DNA of 5,099 bases, from contig JANYAJ010000383.1 of NCBI GenBank assembly GCA_025361385.1, positions 1-5,099 on the forward strand, written 5' to 3'. Made by a program: the position numbers and the translations under genes. Positions 1 to 5,099 of this stretch are shown piece after piece (the first letter of the stretch is position 1; every line of letters starts with the position of its first letter). The notes under the pieces were generated by a model that did not search any database, was not told the origin of the DNA, and saw only the letters and a list, made by a program, of their open reading frames with translations. The stretch is from Nitrospira sp. (lineage in GTDB: Bacteria > Nitrospirota > Nitrospiria > Nitrospirales > Nitrospiraceae).

Positions 1-2
1 GA

Positions 3-74
3 ACGATCTCCAATAATCGGAGAACCAGCCTCGCCGCCAAAGCCGCGAAAGAAGCAGAAGAGGCCACGGTATAA
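3..74 (+). CDS. Possible 3' end of an upstream gene (partial, uncertain)
   Basis: Reading from base 3, the frame is open to a TAA at 72-74 and encodes 23 residues ending LAAKAAKEAEEATV, an Ala/Lys/Glu-rich tail of the kind often seen at protein C-termini. The frame starting at base 1 is also open (to 246) and a minus-strand frame is open too, so the choice rests only on composition. The product cannot be named. A GC-rich 5-bp hairpin (98-112) lies 23 bases after the stop, without a T-run. Confidence 0.25.
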   Translation, partial: TISNNRRTSLAAKAAKEAEEATV

Positions 75-309
75 TTCTCGGGCTGGCAGACATCGGAGCG
101 CGGGGTTCGCGCGTACAGATTCCAGTAATGAACGGACCGGCGTTCATGAGTGCGTTCAGTCAATCAATAATGAGCTGTGGCCTATGGCTCACAGCCGGGG
201 CGCCACCGCCACACATCGGCTCTCGCGATCGTTCGCTCCTACCTAGAACGACCTCTCATGAATCCCAACAAACGCTCAACTTGGCACAACCGAGGCAACC
301 CCTCCCCCG
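75..309. other. Stretch without a supported gene
   Basis: I find no convincing coding region here. One plus-strand reading frame (128-313, ATG start) lacks a Shine-Dalgarno and a recognisable protein pattern and ends inside the -35 box at 310-315. A short perfect stem GCGCG/CGCGC (98-102 with 108-112, loop GGGTT) is the only local structure noted. The stretch probably holds the 3' untranslated part of whatever lies upstream and the approach to the promoter at 310. Confidence 0.4.
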
Positions 310-338
310 TTGACAGGACGCTCTCCCCGCCGTAGCCT
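310..338 (+). promoter_or_regulatory. Putative sigma70-type promoter giving a leaderless transcript
   Basis: A perfect TTGACA (310-315) is followed by a 17-base spacer and TAGCCT (333-338), which matches the TATAAT consensus at three of six positions, including the first two and the last. The predicted transcription start is about 344-346, on the GTG of the membrane-protein gene at 345. The lack of a Shine-Dalgarno before that GTG agrees with a leaderless mRNA. The weak -10 box is the main reason for caution. Confidence 0.4.
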
Positions 339-344
339 ACTCCT

Positions 345-554
345 GTGAAAACCTTTGGACTCGCTCTGTTGGCAGCCATCGGCGGGTATCTCGTCGGGTT
401 GTGTGGCGGGATGCTGCTCATTGAAATTTTTTCCAGCAACACCCATGACACCTCAGTGGAGGCAGCGATGACCGGAGCGTTCGTCTTCGGCCCACTCATG
501 GCGTTGATTGCCGTGATCGTGGTCTTCCGCTCGCGTCACTCTCGCGCTGGTTAG
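345..554 (+). CDS. Small two-helix membrane protein, conserved hypothetical
   Basis: The product is a 69-residue protein of unknown function that I believe belongs to a widespread family of small bacterial membrane proteins; no family name can be given. Residues about 3-27 form a first membrane helix rich in glycine, with GG and GxxxG-type spacing (IGGYLVGLCGG) suited to helix packing. A polar loop (about 29-40, SSNTHDTSVEAA) follows, then a second helix (about 42-62, TGAFVFGPLMALIAVIVVF) and a basic tail RSRHSRAG. The positive ends suggest both termini face the cytoplasm. The start is GTG: an in-frame TAG lies only 12 bases upstream and the next Met is deep in the first helix, so no other start fits. 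There is no Shine-Dalgarno, but a promoter-like sequence ends seven bases before the GTG. The next small gene follows after 45 bp on the same strand. Confidence 0.7.
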   Translation: MKTFGLALLAAIGGYLVGLCGGMLLIEIFSSNTHDTSVEAAMTGAFVFGPLMALIAVIVVFRSRHSRAG

Positions 555-584
555 CGCGCAGCAAATCGCTTTCAGGCAATTTCT

Positions 585-591
585 AGGGGAG
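585..591 (+). promoter_or_regulatory. Strong Shine-Dalgarno before the CxxC peptide
   Basis: AGGGGAG stands eight bases before the ATG at 600. It is the best ribosome-binding site on the plus strand of the window and is the main support for the very short reading frame, together with the signal peptide that begins there. It also favours the ATG at 600 over the second Met codon at 606. Confidence 0.65.
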
Positions 592-599
592 ATCCGGCC

Positions 600-737
600 A
601 TGAATATGAGGTTCACATTCGCGTTATTCCTCCTCCTACTTCTCAACCTACCGGTCTCTGCAGAAAGCACTTGTATGGAATGTCTCAAGGCCGCTCAGGA
701 AGAACGGTCATTCGTGCTTGGCGCGAAAGGCCTCTGA
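600..737 (+). CDS. Short secreted CxxC peptide, possibly the 5' part of a frameshifted gene
   Basis: The frame is 45 codons long. A typical Sec signal peptide is seen: one Arg near the N-terminus, a Phe/Leu-rich hydrophobic core (residues 5-15) and a cleavage site after Val-Ser-Ala (19-21). The predicted mature part is only 24 residues, starting EST and containing CMECLKAAQEE with a CxxC pair (C25, C28). A strong Shine-Dalgarno (AGGGGAG) lies eight bases before the ATG, so translation is likely. The function is unknown; an export or periplasmic role follows from the signal peptide. The mature part is unusually short and the last residues look unlike the start, while the +1 frame continues from about 700 with another Cys (SCLARKASDRQA), so this may be a broken copy of a longer cysteine-rich secreted protein. 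It is probably co-transcribed with the membrane-protein gene upstream. It converges with the debranching-enzyme gene, 50 bp between stops. Confidence 0.55.
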   Translation: MNMRFTFALFLLLLLNLPVSAESTCMECLKAAQEERSFVLGAKGL

Positions 738-787
738 CAGACAAGCTTTCGTCGTCAAAGAAGGAGCAGAGGATTCGCAAGAACAAA

Positions 788-2881
788 TCAGGGATCGAGC
801 GGCGTATCCTTACCCCGCCCCCGTTGCACTGACGCCCCCTTCTTCTGCTGAGTCGATGGAGAGGCCATTTCCTTACGCTGCCGCACAATCACTCGTTTCA
901 CCGGGACTATCCCCGCATCGGCCTGAACGCCGAGATCTTCGATCAGCGCTCTGAGCGGCTCTGCCACCGACCAGGATTGGGCGAAACAGCCACGCGGATG
1001 ATGGGGCGCATCGGCATCGAAAATTTCCGACACCTGCCCCAGACAGGCTTCCTGCAGATGCGCCTCGAGGCCTGTGAGAAAGCTACGGGCTTGCTTTCGT
1101 ACCACGGCACTTCGGCCGAATGTTTTCATCCAGGCTGTGACAAACGGACCCAATAAGAATGGCCAAACCGTACCCTGGTGATAGGCGCCGTCGCGCTCCA
1201 TCACTCCTCCTTCATAGCGGGGCCGATAGCGGCCATCGGCAGGCGAGAGCGTACGGAGCCCTACCGACGTCAGAAGCTGCGCTTCGACGAGACGAAGAAT
1301 CTGCTGCGCGCGGTCGCGCGGGACCAGGTCGTCAACGAGCGAGATGGCATAGAGTTGATTGGGGCGAAGCGACGCATCATTTCCCTCCGGCCCATCGATC
1401 ACATCGTAGAGATACCTGCCCGGCTCGTACCAGAATCGATCACGGAATGACGCGATCGCACGAGTGCGATCATTCCGGCACCGATCGGCATAGTCCGCTT
1501 CACCGAATCGGTGCGCAAGCGTTTCACCGACTTCCAGCGCTCGCGCCCAGAGAGCCTGGATCTCGACCGGCTTTCCATGGCGCGGCGTGACGACCCAGTC
1601 GCCGACCTTTGCATCCATCCAGGTCAGCTGCGCACCCGGGACTCCACCCGTAATCAATCCATCCTCGTCCATCCTGATCCCGTAACGCGTACCCCGGCGG
1701 TAGCCGTCGAGAATCTCTTTCACCGCAGGCCAGGCAACCTCACGAACTCGTACCTCATCTCCTGTCGCCTCAAGATAGCGATCGATGGCATGAATAAACC
1801 ACAGCGATGCGTCAATCGTGTTGTACTCCGGCTGCTCACCCGCGTCAGGGAAACGGTTTGGCACCATGCCTTCCGAGACATGCGCTGCAAAGGATTCGAT
1901 GACTTGCCAGGCGACATCCGCTCGGCCGGTGACGAGACAAAGGCCTGGCAACGAGATGAACGTATCTCGCCCCCAATCAGTGAACCAAGGATACCCGGCG
2001 ATCACCGTCTGTCGACTGCCTCGCGCGGACAGATATTGCTCCGCAGCACAACAGAGTTGATACGCCAATAGATCACCGCTGGAGACGGCCCCTTGAATAC
2101 GCGCGCGGCGTTCCCGTTCGACATCAATCAGTGCAGCAACATCGACTGCTTCCACGGACTCGGTGGTAAAGACCAAGGTCGCGTCCTCGCCGGCTTTGAG
2201 CTGATCGGCAAACTCGCCTGGCGACCACCAATCTTCTTCGTCATCAAACCCGCGCTGCTGATCGACGGTGAATTGGACCTGCCGAAACCAACGGGGTTCA
2301 TGGCCATAGCGTCCAGTATGGAAGGCACTCACGGCTGGCAGATCGTGATAGGGATGCCAGGTCACCGACTGTGTGCGTTCAGTGCAGTTGCTGTCGAGTC
2401 CTGCGTTTTCATGATGGGTGGAATGGTAATCGCGCCCGCTCAGCATCGGCCGCACCAGGAGCGTGACCGGACAGGTAGATTTCTTTAGGAGACGCCATCG
2501 GACAATGACGAGATCGCGGCCTTGAATGCAGAGTATCTCTCGTTGGATCGAAGCCCCGGCACAGTCATAGGTCCAAGTCGGCCAGGGGTCGGCGGTGAAG
2601 CTACTACAAGATTTATATCCTTCCGGATAGACGGCACCGGGATAGCAATTGGTCGAGAGGGGAATCGTCTGACCCTTCACCCCCACCCATTCTTCGAGAT
2701 GGTTGACCAGAACGAACCGTTCGCCCGGTGGCTTGCGAGCCACAAGCAACAACGCGTGATAGCGCCGCGTGTTCGGCCCGGCGACCGTACCGGAAGCAAA
2801 CCCTCCTCGCCCGTTCGTTTCGAGCCATTCGAGGCTCAACGCTCGATCGAAGTTTTGGCAATCTTGGGTGCTGATCTTCAT
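788..2881 (-). CDS. Glycogen debranching enzyme, archaeal/bacterial type (GDE_N + GDE_C, GH133)
   Basis: The product is a cytoplasmic amylo-alpha-1,6-glucosidase that removes alpha-1,6 branch points of glycogen or its limit dextrins; some relatives also have 4-alpha-glucanotransferase activity. It has 697 residues, normal for the single-chain archaeal-type family (about 640-720). The N-terminal domain (about 17-235) starts with EWLETNGRGGFASGTVAG and NTRRYHALLL. The (alpha/alpha)6 catalytic domain (about 272-650) carries GYPWFTDWGRDTFISLPGL (296-314), PNRFPD (341-346), EYNTIDASLWF (352-362), TWMDAKVGDW (420-429), TPRHGKPVEIQALW (432-445), GAYHQGTVWPFLLGPF (565-580) and SEIFDADAPHHPRGCFAQSW (618-637). 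D302, D306, D423 and E619 are conserved acidic residues and candidate catalytic positions; I cannot assign roles from sequence alone. The ATG start is supported by AGGAG six bases upstream and by the family motif beginning about residue 17. Residues 651-697 form a basic, low-complexity tail beyond the domain. It lies downstream of the GH63-like gene, probably co-transcribed. Confidence 0.95.
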   Translation of the reverse strand: MKISTQDCQNFDRALSLEWLETNGRGGFASGTVAGPNTRRYHALLLVARKPPGERFVLVNHLEEWVGVKGQTIPLSTNCYPGAVYPEGYKSCSSFTADPWPTWTYDCAGASIQREILCIQGRDLVIVRWRLLKKSTCPVTLLVRPMLSGRDYHSTHHENAGLDSNCTERTQSVTWHPYHDLPAVSAFHTGRYGHEPRWFRQVQFTVDQQRGFDDEEDWWSPGEFADQLKAGEDATLVFTTESVEAVDVAALIDVERERRARIQGAVSSGDLLAYQLCCAAEQYLSARGSRQTVIAGYPWFTDWGRDTFISLPGLCLVTGRADVAWQVIESFAAHVSEGMVPNRFPDAGEQPEYNTIDASLWFIHAIDRYLEATGDEVRVREVAWPAVKEILDGYRRGTRYGIRMDEDGLITGGVPGAQLTWMDAKVGDWVVTPRHGKPVEIQALWARALEVGETLAHRFGEADYADRCRNDRTRAIASFRDRFWYEPGRYLYDVIDGPEGNDASLRPNQLYAISLVDDLVPRDRAQQILRLVEAQLLTSVGLRTLSPADGRYRPRYEGGVMERDGAYHQGTVWPFLLGPFVTAWMKTFGRSAVVRKQARSFLTGLEAHLQEACLGQVSEIFDADAPHHPRGCFAQSWSVAEPLRALIEDLGVQADAGIVPVKRVIVRQRKEMASPSTQQKKGASVQRGRGKDTPLDP

Positions 2882-2887
2882 AGCAGA

Positions 2888-2892
2888 CTCCT
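2888..2892 (-). promoter_or_regulatory. Shine-Dalgarno of the debranching-enzyme gene
   Basis: On the minus strand the bases read AGGAG followed by six bases and then ATG, an ideal distance. This fixes the start of the debranching-enzyme gene at 2881. The site overlaps the outer edge of the palindromic heptamer element by two bases, so folding of that element could affect access of the ribosome. Confidence 0.8.
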
Positions 2893-2979
2893 AGCACTCA
2901 GCTATCAGCCGTCGGTTCTCAGCCTTGCAAGAACGACTCTGTTTTTCACTCTTGCTGACCGCTGAAAGCTAAAGGCTAC
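2891..2979. repeat. Palindromic intergenic element made of inverted heptamer repeats
   Basis: This 89-bp stretch fills most of the gap between the two hydrolase genes. On the plus strand the left side reads in 7-base steps: CTAGCAC, TCAGCTA, TCAGCCG, TCGGTTC, TCAGCCT (2891-2925). The right side also reads in 7-base steps: GCTGACC, GCTGAAA, GCTAAAG, GCTAC (2954-2979). The two sides are inverted copies: the outer 25 bases (2891-2915 against 2955-2979) pair at 18 of 25 positions. Inside them GCAAGA (2927-2932) and TCTTGC (2950-2955) form a perfect 6-bp stem with a 17-base loop. No T-run follows on either strand, so a classical intrinsic terminator is unlikely. It resembles REP-like or short heptanucleotide intergenic repeats; possible roles are mRNA 3'-end protection, attenuation between the two genes, or a small non-autonomous mobile palindrome. 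Confidence 0.7.
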
Positions 2980-2987
2980 CGGCTTCG

Positions 2988-5099
2988 TCACTCCCCAGAC
3001 TGCTGAATCAGCTTCGCCACCAATCCCGTCCATCCCGTCTGATGGCTCGCCCCGATTCCGGCTCCATTGTCCCCATGAAAATATTCGTAGAACAACACAT
3101 GGTTCCGCCAATGTGGATCGTCTTGAAAGGTCTTCGTGCCGCCGAATACCGGACGTTTTCCGTCGGCATTCTGGAGGAAGATGTGCGTCAAACGGCGGGA
3201 GATCTCGGCCGCCACCTGCCAGAGAGTGGACTGACGGCCCGACCCGGTCGGACATTCCACCCGATATTGATCGCCGAGAAAGTAGTGAAATTTTTGCAGA
3301 GACTCGATCAGGAGATAGTTGACCGGGAACCAGATCGGTCCGCGCCAATTCGAATTGCCCCCGAACAAACCGGTCCCCGATTCCGCCGGTTCATAGTCCA
3401 CGCGATGCTCGCGGCCCATGACCGAAACCACATAGGGATGATCTTTATGAAAACGCGAGAGGGCACGAATGCCGTAGGGAGACAGAAACTCCTCTTCGTC
3501 CAGCAGATACCCCAACACGGACTTCAGCCGATCGCGGCTCACGAGCGAAAGGAAACGCCGAACACCGCCGTCGTATGACTGCGTCTCCAGATGCTGCGCA
3601 AAGTCCGGCCGGTTCTCGATGAACCACTGCATCCGATGCTTGAACCGTGGCAGGCTGTCGATGAGTTCGGAATCCAGCGTCTCGACCGCGAACAGGGGAA
3701 TAAGCCCCACCATCGAACGGACCTTCATGTGCGTCGTTTCTCCGTTCGGTAGGTGCAGCACGTCGTAGAAAAATCCGTCCTCGCGGTCCCACAACTCGAT
3801 TTTTTCGCCGCCCATGTTATTCATGGCGCGGCAGATGTACACAAAATGTTCGAAGAATTTGCTGGCCACGTCTTCATAGGCCCGATTGTCCCGGGCAAGT
3901 TCCAGTGCGATCGTCAGCATGTTGAGGCAATACATGCCCATCCAACTGGTGGCATCCGACTGTTCGATATGGCCGCCGGTCGGCAATGGTGCACTCCGGT
4001 CGAAGACTCCGATATTGTCCAGGCCGAGAAATCCGCCTTGGAAGATATTCTTGCCATCGGCATCTTTGCGATTGATCCACCAGGTAAAGTTCAGCAACAA
4101 TTTATGGAAGACCCGCTCCAGGAATCGACGATCCCCAACACCTGTGCGTTTCTTGTCGATCTTATAAATGCGCCAGGCGGCCCAGGCATGGACCGGCGGG
4201 TTCACATCGCCGAAAGCCCATTCATAGGCCGGAATCTGTCCATTGGGATGCATGTACCATTCGCGCAGCATCAGGACGAGTTGTTCTTTGGCGAACGTCG
4301 GATCGACGAGCGCGAGCGGAATGCAGTGAAACGCGAGATCCCAAGCCGCATACCAGGGATACTCCCACTTGTCCGGCATCGAAATGACATCGGCATTATA
4401 GAGGTGGGTCCAATCCGCGTTGCGGCCATGAAGCCGTTCCCTCGGGGGCTCTTCCTCCGTCGGGTCGCCCTTGAGCCATCGATTCACATCATAGTGATAG
4501 AACTGTTTGCTCCAGAGCAGACCGGCAAAGGCTTGCCGCTGTACGCGGCGCGCGTCTTCCGACAGATTGCTGGGAGCCAGACTGTCATAGAACTCGTTCG
4601 CTTCCTGTAGACGTGCGGTAAAGACGGCGTCGAAATCTTGTTTGGCACAACCAGGGCTCTGGGCTTCATTGGTCAATCGCAGGCGGATGGTCCTGCTCTC
4701 GCCTGGTGCGAGTGTAAAGACATACTGCGCCGCGGCCTTCGTGCCCAAGTGGTCCGGGTTGACCGCATCCTTCTCGCCCTGCACCACATAGTCGTGAAAG
4801 CTGTCTTTCACATACCGGGCGCCTTCTTGGTCGCCATAGAGACGGCGGGTATTGGTGTCGTTTTCCGTAAAGAGCAGAGTGGGCTCATCTTCGCAGAGTA
4901 GCCGACGCAGGCCATAATACTCGTGCTGCGTTTCAATGACGCTCATCTGACCAATCGACGCCCCTTGCTTGAAACGGGGTCGACGGATGTCCGAGCCCCA
5001 GGACCAGGTATTGCGAAACCAGATCGTCGGTAACAGCGTCAGCTCGGCCTGCTCGGGACCACGATTCACAACCTGGATACGGATGCACAAATCCTCCGG
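2988..5099 (-). CDS. GH63 / MGH1-like glycoside hydrolase, 5' end outside window (partial)
   Basis: This is the C-terminal 703 residues of a large (alpha/alpha)6-barrel glycosidase, probably cytoplasmic, that hydrolyses alpha-glucosidic bonds. The frame is open to the window edge and reads Pro-Glu-Asp before the TTG at 5090, so that TTG is internal and not a start. Relatives I recall are about 880-900 residues, so roughly 190 are missing. Numbering from the edge, residues 1-150 look like the end of the N-terminal beta domain (RNTWSWG near 29-35). The barrel follows, with WDLAFH (253-258), [13 protein letters not shown] (294-306), [15 protein letters not shown] (355-369), [15 protein letters not shown] (581-595) and [20 protein letters not shown] (670-689). 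By comparison with GH63 enzymes such as E. coli YgjK, D361 of the GLDN motif is my candidate general acid and E672 of FYEYF the candidate general base. The gene ends in TGA 106 bp before the debranching-enzyme gene on the same strand. No frameshift is visible. The family is confident; the substrate is not known (glucosylglycerate, kojibiose-type or maltooligosaccharide substrates are possible). Confidence 0.93.
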   Translation of the reverse strand, partial: PEDLCIRIQVVNRGPEQAELTLLPTIWFRNTWSWGSDIRRPRFKQGASIGQMSVIETQHEYYGLRRLLCEDEPTLLFTENDTNTRRLYGDQEGARYVKDSFHDYVVQGEKDAVNPDHLGTKAAAQYVFTLAPGESRTIRLRLTNEAQSPGCAKQDFDAVFTARLQEANEFYDSLAPSNLSEDARRVQRQAFAGLLWSKQFYHYDVNRWLKGDPTEEEPPRERLHGRNADWTHLYNADVISMPDKWEYPWYAAWDLAFHCIPLALVDPTFAKEQLVLMLREWYMHPNGQIPAYEWAFGDVNPPVHAWAAWRIYKIDKKRTGVGDRRFLERVFHKLLLNFTWWINRKDADGKNIFQGGFLGLDNIGVFDRSAPLPTGGHIEQSDATSWMGMYCLNMLTIALELARDNRAYEDVASKFFEHFVYICRAMNNMGGEKIELWDREDGFFYDVLHLPNGETTHMKVRSMVGLIPLFAVETLDSELIDSLPRFKHRMQWFIENRPDFAQHLETQSYDGGVRRFLSLVSRDRLKSVLGYLLDEEEFLSPYGIRALSRFHKDHPYVVSVMGREHRVDYEPAESGTGLFGGNSNWRGPIWFPVNYLLIESLQKFHYFLGDQYRVECPTGSGRQSTLWQVAAEISRRLTHIFLQNADGKRPVFGGTKTFQDDPHWRNHVLFYEYFHGDNGAGIGASHQTGWTGLVAKLIQQSGE

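Noticed and set aside
7..23. TCTCC/GGAGA inverted repeat at the left edge
   Set aside because: A 5-bp stem with a 7-base loop is expected by chance and no functional context is visible.
98..112. GCGCG/CGCGC hairpin as an intrinsic terminator of the left-edge gene
   Set aside because: The stem is only 5 bp and is not followed by a T-run, and the gene it would serve is itself uncertain.
128..313. 61-codon plus-strand reading frame with ATG start
   Set aside because: No Shine-Dalgarno, no hydrophobic or domain pattern, proline- and serine-rich chance-like composition, and its end lies in the -35 box of the following gene.
239..499. 86-codon minus-strand reading frame opposite the small membrane protein
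   Set aside because: The plus-strand protein has two clear membrane helices while this one has no pattern; it is best read as its antisense shadow.
1511..2071. 186-codon plus-strand reading frame inside the debranching-enzyme gene
   Set aside because: It has the same codon register as the opposing gene and no recognisable protein pattern; it is a shadow of the catalytic domain.
2522..2965. Plus-strand reading frame running from the debranching-enzyme 5' end into the intergenic palindrome
   Set aside because: Most of it is in register with the opposing gene and its end is only the heptamer repeat translated; no ribosome-binding site was seen.
3042..3578. 178-codon plus-strand reading frame within the 3' part of the GH63-like gene
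   Set aside because: It is in antisense register with a well-conserved coding segment and has no independent support.
3753..4610. 285-codon plus-strand reading frame inside the GH63-like gene
   Set aside because: It shares codon boundaries exactly with the minus-strand gene, so its codons are complements of real codons; lack of stops follows from GC-rich codon use. It has no family resemblance and overlaps conserved catalytic motifs of the true gene.
5088..5090. TTG as the start codon of the GH63-like protein
   Set aside because: The frame remains open to the window edge (Pro-Glu-Asp), and a start here would remove the N-terminal part that this family normally has before the RNTWSWG region.

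Overview
The window is GC-rich bacterial DNA dominated by two long minus-strand genes for alpha-glucan or alpha-glucoside breakdown. The gene families and the short secreted-protein and heptamer-repeat features remind me of Nitrospira-type bacteria (Nitrospirota). That is a recollection-based inference: no rRNA or other marker gene is present to test it.

Layout on the minus strand, in transcription order. (1) Positions 5099 to 2988 hold the last 703 codons of a GH63 / MGH1-like (alpha/alpha)6-barrel glycoside hydrolase; its 5' end lies beyond the right window edge. (2) Positions 2987 to 2882 are a 106-bp gap almost filled by a small palindromic element of inverted heptamer repeats. (3) Positions 2881 to 788 hold a complete 697-codon archaeal/bacterial-type glycogen debranching enzyme (GDE_N plus GDE_C, GH133) with a good Shine-Dalgarno sequence. 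The two hydrolases point the same way and are probably one transcription unit: the debrancher removes alpha-1,6 branches of glycogen, and the GH63-like enzyme probably releases glucose from a smaller alpha-glucoside or oligosaccharide.

Layout on the plus strand, left side. Positions 1 to 74 may be the very end of an upstream gene (weak). Positions 75 to 309 hold nothing I can support as a gene. Positions 310 to 338 look like a sigma70-type promoter with a perfect -35 box, placed so that transcription would start almost on the GTG of a 69-residue two-helix membrane protein (345-554), which suggests a leaderless mRNA. After 45 bp, a strong Shine-Dalgarno leads into a 45-codon reading frame (600-737) with a clear signal peptide and a CxxC motif; it may be a frameshifted remnant of a longer cysteine-containing secreted protein. 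These small genes converge on the 3' end of the debranching-enzyme gene, with only 50 bp between the stop codons.

I see no rRNA, tRNA, CRISPR array, insertion sequence, phage gene or toxin-antitoxin pair. No clearly new multi-gene system is visible. The items most worth checking are the inverted-heptamer intergenic element, the uncharacterised GH63/GH133 pairing, and the possible broken or very short CxxC secreted protein.
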